Source of the DNA: Cytophagales bacterium
GTDB lineage: Bacteria > Bacteroidota > Bacteroidia > Cytophagales > Cyclobacteriaceae
DNA: 64,000 nucleotides
Reading direction: 5' to 3'
NCBI GenBank assembly: GCA_017303805.1
Contig: JAFLBQ010000010.1
Location: forward strand, 49,742 to 113,741
The translations under genes and the position numbers were made by a program. This document shows positions 1-10,530 of the stretch, in pieces. The number at the start of each line of letters is the position of its first letter. Position 1 is the stretch's first letter. The notes beneath the pieces are model-generated. The model was given only the letters and a program-made list of their open reading frames with translations, made no database searches and was not told the DNA's origin.

Positions 1-887
1 TAGAAGCGGGTAAAAGTTATAAAATTGTTATTGAAGCTATTGAAACATTTGCTGATGCACAGGTGCAATTGGTTTGGGCAGCGCCAAAACCAGATTTGAA
101 AAAGCAAGCATTAGATGCCGCGCGCCAGGCCGATGTGGTAATTATGTGCATGGGTATTTCACCGCGCATGGAAGGCGAAGAAATGGATGTAATGATCGAT
201 GGTTTTCGTGGGGGCGATCGCACCCGCATTGATCTGCCTGAGGTACAACAACAACTCATCAAAGAAATTTATGCGCTGGGCAAACCGGTAGTACTGGTAT
301 TGCTGAATGGCAGTGCGCTGGCAGTAAATTGGGAGAATGAAAATATCCTTGCCATTGTCGAAGCATGGTATCCGGGCCAGGCAGCAGGTCAGGCCATTGC
401 CGATGTCTTGTTTGGTGATTACAATCCCGCTGGCCGTTTGCCGGTAACGTTTTATAAATCCGTTGCGGACTTACCACCTTTCGATGAATATAAAATCTCG
501 AATCAAACGTATCGCTATTATACCGGTACGCCCCTGTATCCGTTTGGCTACGGCTTAAGTTACACCACCTTTCAATATGCTGATCTTACCATCGATAAGA
601 CTAATTCCACATTGGTATCGGTTTCGGCCTTAGTAAAAAATACAGGAACTCTTGCCGGAGATGAGGTAGTACAAGTGTATCTTTCGACTCAATCAGATTC
701 AAGAAAACCACTGCGAGCTTTGGCAGCATTCCAACGTATCCATCTAAAACCAGGCGAGGTACAGCAAGTAAGCTTTATCCTCAACAACAAACAGATTGGC
801 GATCATCAGGTTGAGATCAGCATCGGTGGTGGTCAGCCAGATGTAAAAAACAATACAACATCGAACGTACTCAAGCGCATATTATAA
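1..887 (+). CDS. GH3 family beta-xylosidase/beta-glucosidase, C-terminal part (5' end outside window)
   Basis: The reading frame is open from base 3 to the stop at 885-887, so the gene begins upstream. The visible 294 or so residues are the C-terminal alpha/beta sandwich and fibronectin-III-like domain of a glycoside hydrolase family 3 enzyme. Landmarks are the MEGEEMDV and GGDRTRIDLP motifs, the segment GKPVVLVLLNGSAL, and the family signature PLYPFGYGLSYTTF followed by a FnIII fold ending in VEISIGGG. The MEGEE/GGDR spacing is typical of secreted GH3 beta-xylosidases and related beta-glucosidases; the catalytic nucleophile domain lies outside the window, so specificity cannot be fixed. The next gene starts 6 bp downstream, so it is cotranscribed with a pentonate pathway. 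This favours a role in releasing xylose (or glucose) from oligosaccharides in the periplasm. Confidence 0.9.
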   Translation, partial: EAGKSYKIVIEAIETFADAQVQLVWAAPKPDLKKQALDAARQADVVIMCMGISPRMEGEEMDVMIDGFRGGDRTRIDLPEVQQQLIKEIYALGKPVVLVLLNGSALAVNWENENILAIVEAWYPGQAAGQAIADVLFGDYNPAGRLPVTFYKSVADLPPFDEYKISNQTYRYYTGTPLYPFGYGLSYTTFQYADLTIDKTNSTLVSVSALVKNTGTLAGDEVVQVYLSTQSDSRKPLRALAAFQRIHLKPGEVQQVSFILNNKQIGDHQVEISIGGGQPDVKNNTTSNVLKRIL

Positions 888-893
888 ATCAAA

Positions 894-1730
894 ATGAAAA
901 TCTATCGAACTAAGGAAGGAATTATAATCGAACATGAAGGTAACTATTACCCGTCACCTAAATCCGATTGGGATGCATGTGTAAATCGTGCGAATCTCTT
1001 TACCACACTATTAAACGAGATAAAAAATTCAAAATCTGATGCCTCACTAAAGCAAACTATTGAAACGGAATTGCGCGCACCCATTGGCAAACAGGAGGTC
1101 TGGGCTTCAGGAGTTACGTACCTGCGAAGTCGTGAAGCACGGATGGAAGAATCGAAAGATGCCGGTGGTGGCGATTTTTACGCCCGCGTGTATGAAGCCG
1201 ACCGACCGGAATTATTTTTTAAAGCGCCTGCCTATCGCGTTGTCGGTGCGGGCGATAACGTTCGCATCCGTAAAGATTCAAAATGGAATGTACCGGAACC
1301 AGAACTTACGTTGTTCATCTGTTCCGCAGGAAGCATAGAAGGTTATACCGTGGGTAACGATATGTCTTCGCGTGATATTGAAGGCGAGAATCCACTTTAT
1401 TTACCACAGGCCAAATCGTACGATGGCTCAACTGCCATTGGCCCATGTTTGTTTGTAGCAGAAAAGCCCATCGCACCCGATGCAGTAATAAGCATAACCA
1501 TTCACCGTAAAGGGGAAACTGTTTTCTCGAATGAGATTTCGATAAACCGGATGAAACGCAAACACACCGAGCTTGTGGAGTATTTGTTTCGGGAGGTAAC
1601 ATTTCCACATGGAACGTACTTGATGACGGGTACAGGTATTGTTCCGCCTGATAGTTTTACACTCCAACCGGGTGATGTGATTAAAATAACAATTGAGAAT
1701 ATCGGTACGCTGGAGAATACAGTAGCTTAG
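894..1730 (+). CDS. Fumarylacetoacetate hydrolase-family 2-keto-3-deoxy-pentonate dehydratase (predicted)
   Basis: A 278-residue FAH-family protein. The metal-binding region is visible as EPELTLF (metal-ligand Glu) followed by [18 protein letters not shown] and the substrate loop [15 protein letters not shown] members act on 2-oxo acids with a divalent metal. Those found beside a pentonate dehydratase and an oxoglutarate-semialdehyde dehydrogenase dehydrate 2-keto-3-deoxy-D-xylonate (the same compound as 2-keto-3-deoxy-D-arabinonate) to 2-oxoglutarate semialdehyde, as XylX and KdaD do. Its length is close to the short KdaD type rather than the longer Caulobacter XylX. The next gene (start 1740) follows after 9 bp. 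The function comes from family plus context; an acylpyruvase or diketo-acid hydrolase is the main alternative. Confidence 0.8.
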   Translation: MKIYRTKEGIIIEHEGNYYPSPKSDWDACVNRANLFTTLLNEIKNSKSDASLKQTIETELRAPIGKQEVWASGVTYLRSREARMEESKDAGGGDFYARVYEADRPELFFKAPAYRVVGAGDNVRIRKDSKWNVPEPELTLFICSAGSIEGYTVGNDMSSRDIEGENPLYLPQAKSYDGSTAIGPCLFVAEKPIAPDAVISITIHRKGETVFSNEISINRMKRKHTELVEYLFREVTFPHGTYLMTGTGIVPPDSFTLQPGDVIKITIENIGTLENTVA

Positions 1731-1739
1731 GTTTTGAAT

Positions 1740-3329
1740 ATGAAAATTGAAGGAAAGCAAATTATAGGATTTGATCTCGTTGCGGCTGGTACTGAAACGT
1801 TTCAGTCGGTAAACCCGGCATTGGGCGCGAAGCTGGAGTATAAGTTTGTGAAGGCTACGGTTCAGGAAGCTAATATAGCTTGTGAAAAAGCCGCTGCTGC
1901 TTTTCAGTTGTACCGAAAAAAATCAGGTATTGAAAAGGCTGTATTTCTGGAAACCATTGCCGAAGAAATAAAAGCGCTGGACGATCAACTCATTGAAGTA
2001 TGTTGTACTGAAACAGCATTACCAAAAGCACGCATAGAAGGTGAACGTGGTCGCACCATGAATCAATTACTGCTGTTTGCTTCCATGCTACGCGAAGGCT
2101 CCTGGTTGGATGCCCGTATTGAAACAGCAGAGCCTAACCGCACACCGTTGCCGAAGCCTGACCTTCGGTATATGCATATTGGACTTGGTCCGGTGGTAGT
2201 TTTTGGTGCCAGTAATTTTCCACTTGCATTTTCAGTAGCCGGTGGCGATACCGCTTCGGCATTGGCTGCGGGTTGCCCGGTAATTGTAAAAGTTCATTCT
2301 GCACACCCGGCCACGGGCGAGTTAGTGGGAAGAGCCATTCAACAAGCAGCAAAAAAGACGAACATGCCTGATGGTGTATTTTCCATGTTGCATGGCGATG
2401 GCAGTGTGGTAGGCATCCAGTTGGTAAAACATAAACTGATTAAAGCAGTTGGATTAACCGGATCGTTTAAAGCGGGTAAAGCATTATTCGATGCTGCAGT
2501 AAAGCGCGATGAACCCATACCTGTGTATGCCGAGATGGGTAGCACCAATCCCGTGTTCATTCTTCCAGAAGCCATGCGTATTAACAAAGAAAAAATTGCG
2601 CAAGGTTATGCAGCATCGGTTACACAAGGTGTCGGACAATTTTGTACCAATCCAGGTTTGTTACTTTATCAAAAGGGCGATGGTGCAAAAGAATTTACCA
2701 TTCAGGTAAGAGAAGAGTTTGAAAAAACTTCCGGTGGTGCTATGCTTACGGAAACAATTTTTAAGTCGTATAGCGAAGGTGTGTCTCATCACGCTTCCAA
2801 ACAAGAGCTAGAAGTGTTGGCAAATGGTGTTCGGGTTGATGGTGTTAACCGCGCACATCCGGTGCTGTTTAAAACATCGGGTAAAGTGTTGGCTGCACTT
2901 AACGAATTAACAGAAGAAATATTCGGGCCTACCAGTGTAGTAGTAGAGATGAGTGCTAAAGATGAGGTATTGTCGATTGCACGGAATCTTTCAGGGCATC
3001 TTACTGCCACTGTGCACGGCACGGATGCAGATTTAATGGAGTACAAAGAGTTGCTGGAGATACTCGAACAGAAAGTTGGTCGCATTGTCATCAACGGATT
3101 TCCTACCGGTGTAGAAGTTTGCCATGCGATGGTACACGGTGGCCCGTATCCCTCTACTACCGATGGTAGAAGTACATCGGTTGGCACAGCTGCTATTTTT
3201 AGATTTACCCGTGCGGTTTGTTATCAAGGTCTTCCACAAGCATTGTTACCTGCAGAACTGAAAAATGAAAATCCCCTTAACATCTCGCGATTGGTGAATG
3301 GGGTGAGAACTAACAATCGAATCCAATAG
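1740..3329 (+). CDS. 2-oxoglutarate-semialdehyde dehydrogenase (KGSADH-type aldehyde dehydrogenase)
   Basis: A 529-residue aldehyde dehydrogenase of the KGSADH branch. It would oxidise 2,5-dioxopentanoate to 2-oxoglutarate with NAD(P)+, the last step of oxidative pentose or hexarate breakdown. The catalytic Cys302 lies in GQFCTNPG, the general-base Glu in YAEMGSTNP, and the cofactor segment is GPVVVFGASNFPLAF. I start the gene at the ATG at 1740; a TTG two codons earlier is possible but less likely. It sits between the FAH dehydratase and the IlvD/Edd dehydratase, the combination expected for a Weimberg-type route. It could instead serve hexarate or hydroxyproline breakdown, but no genes of those routes are nearby. 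Confidence 0.85.
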   Translation: MKIEGKQIIGFDLVAAGTETFQSVNPALGAKLEYKFVKATVQEANIACEKAAAAFQLYRKKSGIEKAVFLETIAEEIKALDDQLIEVCCTETALPKARIEGERGRTMNQLLLFASMLREGSWLDARIETAEPNRTPLPKPDLRYMHIGLGPVVVFGASNFPLAFSVAGGDTASALAAGCPVIVKVHSAHPATGELVGRAIQQAAKKTNMPDGVFSMLHGDGSVVGIQLVKHKLIKAVGLTGSFKAGKALFDAAVKRDEPIPVYAEMGSTNPVFILPEAMRINKEKIAQGYAASVTQGVGQFCTNPGLLLYQKGDGAKEFTIQVREEFEKTSGGAMLTETIFKSYSEGVSHHASKQELEVLANGVRVDGVNRAHPVLFKTSGKVLAALNELTEEIFGPTSVVVEMSAKDEVLSIARNLSGHLTATVHGTDADLMEYKELLEILEQKVGRIVINGFPTGVEVCHAMVHGGPYPSTTDGRSTSVGTAAIFRFTRAVCYQGLPQALLPAELKNENPLNISRLVNGVRTNNRIQ

Positions 3330-3371
3330 GTAATTAGAAGAAAAATAGAAAAATATAATACAGATAGTTTT

Positions 3372-5084
3372 ATGGCGTACAGAAGTTCAGAGTGGTTTGG
3401 CAAGAAAGATAAAATGGGTTTTATCTACAGAAGCTGGATGAAGAACCAGGGTTTCCCTGAAGACCTTTTTGATGGCCGACCGGTAATCGGAATTTGTAAT
3501 ACGTGGTCTGAACTTACACCGTGCAATGCACACTTGCGCGAAATAGCCGAATGGGTAAAGCGTGGCGTATATGAAGCCGGTGGTTTTCCGTTAGAGTTTC
3601 CCATCATGTCGCTGGGTGAAACGTTACTGAAACCAACCGCCATGTTGTTCAGAAACTTGGCCAGCATGGATGCTGAAGAATCCATTCGTGGCAACCCGAT
3701 TGATGGCGTGGTATTACTTACTGGTTGCGATAAAACTACACCTTCCACTTTAATGGGTGCGGCAAGTGTTGACTTGCCAACATTGGTTGTGCCCGGTGGT
3801 CCGATGTTGAATGGAAAATATCAAGGGAAAGATATCGGCTCAGGTACTTCGGTTTGGAAGTTTACCGATGATCTGAAAACTGGCAAGATTACCTACGATG
3901 AATATTCACATGCCGAAAGTTGTATGTCGCGCAGCCCCGGCCATTGCATGACGATGGGCACCGCTTCTACCATGGCCTGTATGGTTGAATCGTTGGGCAT
4001 GACGTTGCCGGGAGCCGCTGCAATACCGGCCGTGGATTCGCGCAAGAAAGTATTGGCGCAACTTTCTGGAAGAAGAATTGTAGAAATGGTGAAGGAAGAT
4101 TTGAAGATATCAAAGATTCTAACCCGCAAAGCATTTGAGAATGCCATCAAAGTAAATGCAGCTGTTGGTGGATCGTCCAACTTTTTAATTCACCTTACTG
4201 CCATTGCCGGCAGAATTGGTGTGGATCTGAATCTTGACGACTTCGATAAATTGGGTAGTAAAATTCCGTTGTTGTTGAACCTGATGCCATCGGGTAAATT
4301 TCTGATGGAAGATTTTTATTATGCGGGTGGACTGCCTGTAATCATCAGCCAACTGAAGGAGCATTTACACATGGATGCAATTACCGTGAATGGTAAAACA
4401 CACGGTGACAACATTGCGGGCCGCGATAACAATTATAACAAAGAAGTAATTGCAGATTATAAAAAGCCATTCATTCCCGAAGCCGGCATTGTAGTGTTGA
4501 AAGGGAATCTCGCGTTGAATGGTGCGGTGATCAAACCATCGGCAGCTACACCTGCGTTGATGAAACACAAAGGTCGTGCGGTGGTGTTTGAAGACATTGA
4601 GGATTACCACAGTCGTGTGGACGATCCCAACCTGGATATTGATGAGACTTGTGTAATGGTTTTAAAAATGGTTGGCCCGGTTGGTTATCCCGGTATGCCC
4701 GAAGTGGGTAACATGACATTACCTAAAAAGCTTTTGGACAAAGGCGTTACCGACATGGTGCGCATTTCAGATGGGCGCATGAGTGGCACTGCGTATGGTA
4801 CTGTGGTGTTGCACGTTTCCCCTGAGTCGGCCATTGGTGGTAACCTGGCATTGGTACAAAATGGTGATATGATTGAGTTGAATGTGGAATCAAAACTTAT
4901 TCACCTGCATGTTTCGGATGAAGAGCTGGAGAAACGCAGAAAAAACTGGAAGCAAGCTGAGCCGTTTGCCAATCGCGGTTATGTAAATCTGTATGTAAAA
5001 CACGTGCAGCAATCTGATAAGGGTGCTGACCTTGATTTTCTGGTTGGTAAGTCCGGCTCGAAAGTTGCCCGCGATTCACATTAA
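3372..5084 (+). CDS. IlvD/Edd-family sugar-acid (pentonate) dehydratase
   Basis: A 570-residue iron-sulfur dehydratase that removes water from an aldonic acid such as D-xylonate or L-arabinonate to give the 2-keto-3-deoxy acid. The three cluster-ligand cysteines are present at Cys51 (NTWSELTPCN), Cys119 (GCDKTTPST) and Cys192 (SPGHCMTMGT). This spacing equals that of the structurally known Rhizobium L-arabinonate dehydratase, shifted by 8 residues (family knowledge from memory). The C-terminal SDGRMSGTAYG motif is also intact. It lies 42 bp after the semialdehyde dehydrogenase and supplies the substrate of the FAH enzyme. Dihydroxyacid dehydratase (IlvD, branched-chain amino acids) is unlikely because no ilv genes are near and the sequence has the sugar-acid signature. 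Confidence 0.88.
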   Translation: MAYRSSEWFGKKDKMGFIYRSWMKNQGFPEDLFDGRPVIGICNTWSELTPCNAHLREIAEWVKRGVYEAGGFPLEFPIMSLGETLLKPTAMLFRNLASMDAEESIRGNPIDGVVLLTGCDKTTPSTLMGAASVDLPTLVVPGGPMLNGKYQGKDIGSGTSVWKFTDDLKTGKITYDEYSHAESCMSRSPGHCMTMGTASTMACMVESLGMTLPGAAAIPAVDSRKKVLAQLSGRRIVEMVKEDLKISKILTRKAFENAIKVNAAVGGSSNFLIHLTAIAGRIGVDLNLDDFDKLGSKIPLLLNLMPSGKFLMEDFYYAGGLPVIISQLKEHLHMDAITVNGKTHGDNIAGRDNNYNKEVIADYKKPFIPEAGIVVLKGNLALNGAVIKPSAATPALMKHKGRAVVFEDIEDYHSRVDDPNLDIDETCVMVLKMVGPVGYPGMPEVGNMTLPKKLLDKGVTDMVRISDGRMSGTAYGTVVLHVSPESAIGGNLALVQNGDMIELNVESKLIHLHVSDEELEKRRKNWKQAEPFANRGYVNLYVKHVQQSDKGADLDFLVGKSGSKVARDSH

Positions 5085-5105
5085 TAAATTTTGTTCCGCT
5101 ATTAA

Positions 5106-6215
<1,110 letters not shown>

Positions 6216-6258
6216 TCAACTCGTGTGCCGTGATGTTTACTTCTACCCATAGCACCGC

Positions 6259-7569
6259 ATGAGTTTTATTATTCTCGTTGCCTGCATTATTTGCCTTGTG
6301 CTATTAATCACGTGGGCAAAGATAAATCCCTTTCTGGCGTTTCTAGTAGTGGCTATGGTTGCGGGTATTGCTTTGGGGATTCCCTTGCAACAAATTTCGA
6401 AATCGGTTAACAAAGGTATTGGCGACACGCTCGGCTCCCTTGTTATTGTAATAGTATTGGGGGCCATGCTTGGCAAACTGGTAGCCGAAAGCGGAGCGGC
6501 CCAACGCATTGCCAGTGTGATGCAAAAAATATTTGGTGAGCGAAACCTGATCTGGGCCATGAGCCTTACGGGTTTTATCGTGGGCATTCCACTCTATTAT
6601 AATGTTGGATTTGTACTACTTATCCCGATTATTTTTTCGGTGGCTTATCGCTATAAACTTCCATTGGTGTACATTGGCTTGCCGATGATGGCCTCATTAT
6701 CGGTGATGCACGGATTCCTGCCACCGCATCCATCGCCCATTGCGCTGGTGATGCAGTTTAACGCCAGTATGGTAGTAACGTTTGGATATGGGATTATCAT
6801 TGCCATTCCGGCTATAATCCTGGCGGGACCGTTGTTTTCAGCAACCTTAAAGAAAATACCTTCCACCAATACGTTGAGCCTGGTAGTCGAAAAGAACGAA
6901 GCTGAGTTGCCGGGTATAGCGAATAGTTTAATCTCATCTTTATTACCTGTGATTATCATTGGTTTCGCCACCGTGCTGGCAGGTTTGGGTGAGGCAAACA
7001 GCTTATTGAATCGCATCCTCAATTTTCTGAGCGAACCGAACGTAGCCATGGCCTTCACCATTCTGATCGCCACTTATACACTTGGCATCCGCACCGGAAA
7101 AAGCCTTACTCAGATTATGACCGTGTATGGCGAGGCTGTAAAAGACATTGCCATGATTCTGTTAATTATTGGTAGTGCCGGTATTCTGAAACAGATTTTT
7201 GTAGATAGCGGTGTAAGCGCTGAGATAGCAAGCGTACTCAGTAACTTAACACTGCCACCTTTATTATTGGCCTGGTTGGTTACCGCTGTTTTACGATTAG
7301 CATTGGGCTCGGCAACTATTGCGGGCTTAACAGCAGCCGGAATTGTATATCCACTCACCTTGCAAAATGGTGTTGATCCGAATTTAATGGTTTTGGCTAT
7401 TGGAGCTGGAAGCTTGTTTTGCTCGCATGTAAATGATACTGCTTTCTGGTTATTTAAGGAATATTTTGGGTTGAGTATGAAAGATACATTCCGCTCGTGG
7501 ACGGTTATGGAAACACTGGTATCCATAATCGGATTAATTGGGGTGTTGATTTTAAATCAGTTTATATGA
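6259..7569 (+). CDS. GntP-family sugar-acid:H+ symporter
   Basis: A 436-residue integral membrane protein with about a dozen hydrophobic segments and the GntP signature region GIPLYYNVGFVLLIPI followed by HGFLPPHPSPIA. GntP permeases import gluconate, related aldonates or fructuronate across the inner membrane with protons. Its position directly after a pentonate dehydratase suggests that the imported acid is a pentonate (xylonate or arabinonate) formed in the periplasm. That would also explain why no cytoplasmic pentose dehydrogenase/lactonase pair is seen beside it. Substrate assignment is inference; gluconate or galactonate remain possible. Confidence 0.88.
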   Translation: MSFIILVACIICLVLLITWAKINPFLAFLVVAMVAGIALGIPLQQISKSVNKGIGDTLGSLVIVIVLGAMLGKLVAESGAAQRIASVMQKIFGERNLIWAMSLTGFIVGIPLYYNVGFVLLIPIIFSVAYRYKLPLVYIGLPMMASLSVMHGFLPPHPSPIALVMQFNASMVVTFGYGIIIAIPAIILAGPLFSATLKKIPSTNTLSLVVEKNEAELPGIANSLISSLLPVIIIGFATVLAGLGEANSLLNRILNFLSEPNVAMAFTILIATYTLGIRTGKSLTQIMTVYGEAVKDIAMILLIIGSAGILKQIFVDSGVSAEIASVLSNLTLPPLLLAWLVTAVLRLALGSATIAGLTAAGIVYPLTLQNGVDPNLMVLAIGAGSLFCSHVNDTAFWLFKEYFGLSMKDTFRSWTVMETLVSIIGLIGVLILNQFI

Positions 7570-7606
7570 GAATGGATAAGCGTACGCACAATTAGAATTT
7601 TGTGAT

Positions 7607-8782
7607 ATGATGAATACACCAAAAAAAATGCAATTCAATCTAAAGCTAACCGTATTGTGGCTTTTGTGTTGTGGCGTTCACCTTGCGATGGCGCAACCGC
7701 CACGGGGACCGTTAGTCATTTCCCCTCAAGTGCATGCCGATAAAACAGTTACGTTTCGGTATCTAGCGCCAAGAGCTGCGTTGGTAAAACTAAGCGGTCA
7801 ATTTTTGAAAGCTCCGGTAGAAATGGCAAAAGATTCCATCGGAATCTGGAGCATTACCGTTGGGCCGGTTAATCCTGATATTTATCCATACAGTTTTAAT
7901 GTAGATGGTGTAACGGTAATGGATCCGGCTAATGTAGCTTTCTTTCCCAACGAAAGATTTAAAGCCAGCCTGGTGGATGTGCCTGGTGACACACCGCTCA
8001 TTCACGCATTGCAGGATGTTCCGCATGGAACGATTACCTATGAGTATTATCCCTCTCTTGAAGAAAGCACCGGTTCGGTTGTTGTCTATACACCACCGGG
8101 TTATGACAAAAATTCATCAACACGCTATCCAGTGTTTTATCTCATCAGCGGCACCACGGATACGGAAGAAACTTTTTTCAAAGTGGGTAAAGTGAATTTT
8201 ATTCTCGATAACCTGATTGCCCAGGGAAAAGCAAAGCCCATGATTGTGGTAATGCCCTATGGCAATCCGATGGCGCGAATTGCTGAGCAGAATTTAGAGC
8301 CAAAGCCCGCTGATTTGATTTCGCGTGAAGGAGACGATGCGATCAGACGGGCTAAACTTTTTGAAAATGATTTGATCAATCAGGTAATTCCTTATATCGA
8401 AAAAAATTACAGAACAATTTCAGATAGAAATAGCCGTGCTATTGGTGGCTTCTCGCGCGGGGGCGGACAAACCTTGCGTGCCGGCTTTGGTAACCTGAAT
8501 ACGTTTGCCTGGATTTGTTCTTACAGTGCCGGACTTTCACCTGCCGAGATGGAATCGAACTACAAACACATTGGAGGTGATTCGAAGAAAACCAATGATC
8601 AGTTGAAGTTACTTTGGGTAAGCGTAGGTACCGAAGATTTTCTTTACAAAGGGAACATCGAGTTTATGGATTATCTGAAATCAAAAAATGTAAACTATAA
8701 AAGTTTGATTACAGGGGGCGGCCATACGTGGATGAACGTGAAAACGTATGTGGCAGAGACTGTGCAGTTGTTATTCAAATAA
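7607..8782 (+). CDS. Secreted CE1-like esterase with N-terminal E-set domain
   Basis: A 391-residue protein. The signal peptide ends near HLAMAQ; the ATG at 7607 is used, although the in-frame ATG at 7628 gives a more conventional signal peptide. An E-set domain (PDIYPYSFNVDG, about residues 45-125) precedes a CE1/esterase-D domain with VVYTPPGYDK, the nucleophile elbow GGFSRGGGQ (Ser283) and the His-bearing GGGHTWMN near the C-terminus. It lies 12 bp upstream of a close paralogue (8795), pointing to a tandem duplication. Probably removes acyl decorations from hemicellulose in the periplasm or outside the cell. The Arg after the nucleophile Ser differs from its paralogues. Confidence 0.83.
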   Translation: MMNTPKKMQFNLKLTVLWLLCCGVHLAMAQPPRGPLVISPQVHADKTVTFRYLAPRAALVKLSGQFLKAPVEMAKDSIGIWSITVGPVNPDIYPYSFNVDGVTVMDPANVAFFPNERFKASLVDVPGDTPLIHALQDVPHGTITYEYYPSLEESTGSVVVYTPPGYDKNSSTRYPVFYLISGTTDTEETFFKVGKVNFILDNLIAQGKAKPMIVVMPYGNPMARIAEQNLEPKPADLISREGDDAIRRAKLFENDLINQVIPYIEKNYRTISDRNSRAIGGFSRGGGQTLRAGFGNLNTFAWICSYSAGLSPAEMESNYKHIGGDSKKTNDQLKLLWVSVGTEDFLYKGNIEFMDYLKSKNVNYKSLITGGGHTWMNVKTYVAETVQLLFK

Positions 8783-8794
8783 AAACATTTTAGT

Positions 8795-9868
8795 ATGAAA
8801 CTAATTCTTCTAACACTGGTCATCAATTTATTTTCACTTCCAGCTTTTGCACAACGCCCTCCGGCAATTAGTTCGCCCGATGTACATGCGGATAACAGCA
8901 TTACCTTCAGCTATTTCAATAGCAATGCAAAACGTGTGTATGCGAGTGGTGAATTTCTGAACAAACCGGTTGCTATGGTACGAGACACAACGGGCATCTG
9001 GCGTGTAACCGTGCCACCAGTAACGCCCGATATTTACCCGTACAGTTTTTGGGTTGATAGTGTGCAAATGGCCGATCCGAATAACACGTACCTTTTTGCC
9101 AATGAACGCTTCAAGCGGAGTATTGTAGATGTGCCAGGTAACAAACCCCTTATTCATTCTTTGCAGAATGTGCCGCATGGCAAAGTATCGTATCGGTATT
9201 ACCAGTCAACCACATTGGGTACTACGCGTCAGTTACTGGTTTATACGCCATCCGGCTTTGAAGCAAACGGCAAGAAGAAATATCCGGTGCTGTATCTCAT
9301 ACATGGTGGATCGGATACAGAAGAGACCTGGACCAAAGTAGGTCGTGCTCATTTTATTGCCGATAACCTGATCGCACAAGGCAAAGCAACACCTATGATT
9401 ATTGTTATGCCTTATGGAAATGTTCGCCCTAACCCCATGGCCGACTTTACGAAGGATGTTATTCAGGACATCATTCCTTTCATTGAATCCAATTATCCGG
9501 TAATAAAAGAAAGCAAAGGCCGCGCAGTGGCTGGCTTCTCTGTGGGCGGAGGGCAAACACTTAACATTGGATTAACCAACACCGACAAGTTTGCCTATGT
9601 GTGTTCGTATGCACCTTATACTGCTACCGATGAGTTCAAAAACAATTTTACCAATTGGTTGCCCGATGCTGCCCGCATCAACAAGCAATTAAAACTATTT
9701 ACTATTAGCGTAGGCACAGAAGATTTTCTTTATGAAAGTGTGAAACAAAACATTGCGATGTTTAAAGAAAAGAAATTGAATGTTGAACCGTTGATTGTTT
9801 CCGGAGGGCATACCTGGATGAACTGTAAACTTTTTCTGGCGAACTCGTTGCAGCAGATTTTTAAATAA
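8795..9868 (+). CDS. Secreted CE1-like esterase with N-terminal E-set domain (paralogue of the preceding gene)
   Basis: A 357-residue protein with a signal peptide ending in LPAFAQ. It shares architecture and many motifs with the preceding gene: the E-set domain with PDIYPYSFWVDS, then the esterase domain with LVYTPSGFEA, nucleophile Ser249 in AGFSVGGGQ and the His motif SGGHTWMNCK. The gene starts 12 bp after its paralogue and is followed 7 bp later by a PPOX gene, so it is in the middle of an operon. The expected role is polysaccharide deacylation. The two copies have diverged enough that different acyl groups or linkage positions are plausible. Confidence 0.84.
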   Translation: MKLILLTLVINLFSLPAFAQRPPAISSPDVHADNSITFSYFNSNAKRVYASGEFLNKPVAMVRDTTGIWRVTVPPVTPDIYPYSFWVDSVQMADPNNTYLFANERFKRSIVDVPGNKPLIHSLQNVPHGKVSYRYYQSTTLGTTRQLLVYTPSGFEANGKKKYPVLYLIHGGSDTEETWTKVGRAHFIADNLIAQGKATPMIIVMPYGNVRPNPMADFTKDVIQDIIPFIESNYPVIKESKGRAVAGFSVGGGQTLNIGLTNTDKFAYVCSYAPYTATDEFKNNFTNWLPDAARINKQLKLFTISVGTEDFLYESVKQNIAMFKEKKLNVEPLIVSGGHTWMNCKLFLANSLQQIFK

Positions 9869-9875
9869 GAATACC

Positions 9876-10505
9876 ATGGAATGGAAATTCGAGAAAGTTA
9901 TTGCTACCGAGCAGGAGCTTCGTGGCCTTATGGGTTATCCCAGCGAAATAGTCACTCGAAAAACAATCAGCTACATTGATGAACACTGTAGAAGCTTCAT
10001 TGAAAATTCACCTTTCATTACTATCGCCACATCCGACCTGAAGGGGAATTTGGATGTATCGCCCAAAGGCGATCCGGCCGGGTTTGTAAAAATCCTTAAC
10101 TCCACTACGCTGGCCATACCAGACAGGCCAGGAAATAAGAAAGCCGATACGCTAACCAATGTTATTCAAAATCCACGCATTGGTTTAATCTTCCTCATTC
10201 CGGGTATAAATGAAACGTTGCGCATAAATGGCGATGCTAAAATTGTAACCGATAAGGAAGTACTCGATATGTTAGCCTGTAATGGTAAACCTCCGGCAAT
10301 GGCCATTATTGTACATGTAAAAGAAGCTTTTATGCATTGCGCAAAATGTATGATCCGTTCTAACCTGTGGAGAAAAATAGAAGATACGCAAGAACGTTCT
10401 GTGCCTTCTTTGGCTAAAGCCTTGGTTGATCATGGAAAACTTGATATGCCAGTCCAGCAGTTGGATGATATGATTAAGGATGATGAGAAAACTAATTTGT
10501 ATTAA
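9876..10505 (+). CDS. Pyridoxamine 5'-phosphate oxidase-family FMN-binding protein
   Basis: A 209-residue protein of the PPOX-like split-barrel family. It resembles the FMN-binding DR2398-type branch: PFITIATSDLKGNLDVSPKGDPAGF followed by DRPGNKKADTLTNVIQNP, and a C-terminal HCAKCMIRSNLW element. Such proteins bind a flavin and probably reduce or detoxify small molecules; the physiological substrate is not known for this branch. It ends a run of plus-strand genes, 7 bp after an esterase and convergent with the AraC gene. It has no obvious link to polysaccharide breakdown and may simply travel with the operon. Confidence 0.8.
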   Translation: MEWKFEKVIATEQELRGLMGYPSEIVTRKTISYIDEHCRSFIENSPFITIATSDLKGNLDVSPKGDPAGFVKILNSTTLAIPDRPGNKKADTLTNVIQNPRIGLIFLIPGINETLRINGDAKIVTDKEVLDMLACNGKPPAMAIIVHVKEAFMHCAKCMIRSNLWRKIEDTQERSVPSLAKALVDHGKLDMPVQQLDDMIKDDEKTNLY

Positions 10506-10530
10506 GTCGGTTCAATCAATTAAACGGACT
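10505..10530. terminator. Weak imperfect hairpin between convergent genes
   Basis: AGTCGGTT at 10505-10512 pairs with AACGGACT at 10523-10530 with one mismatch, over a 10-nt loop. It overlaps the ends of the PPOX gene and of the convergent AraC gene, where a shared terminator is expected. There is no clear T-run, so this is a weak call. Confidence 0.3.

Noticed and set aside
894-1730. Fumarylacetoacetase of tyrosine catabolism
   Set aside because: The protein is much shorter than true fumarylacetoacetases and lies among sugar-acid genes; the short FAH dehydratase/hydrolase branch fits better.
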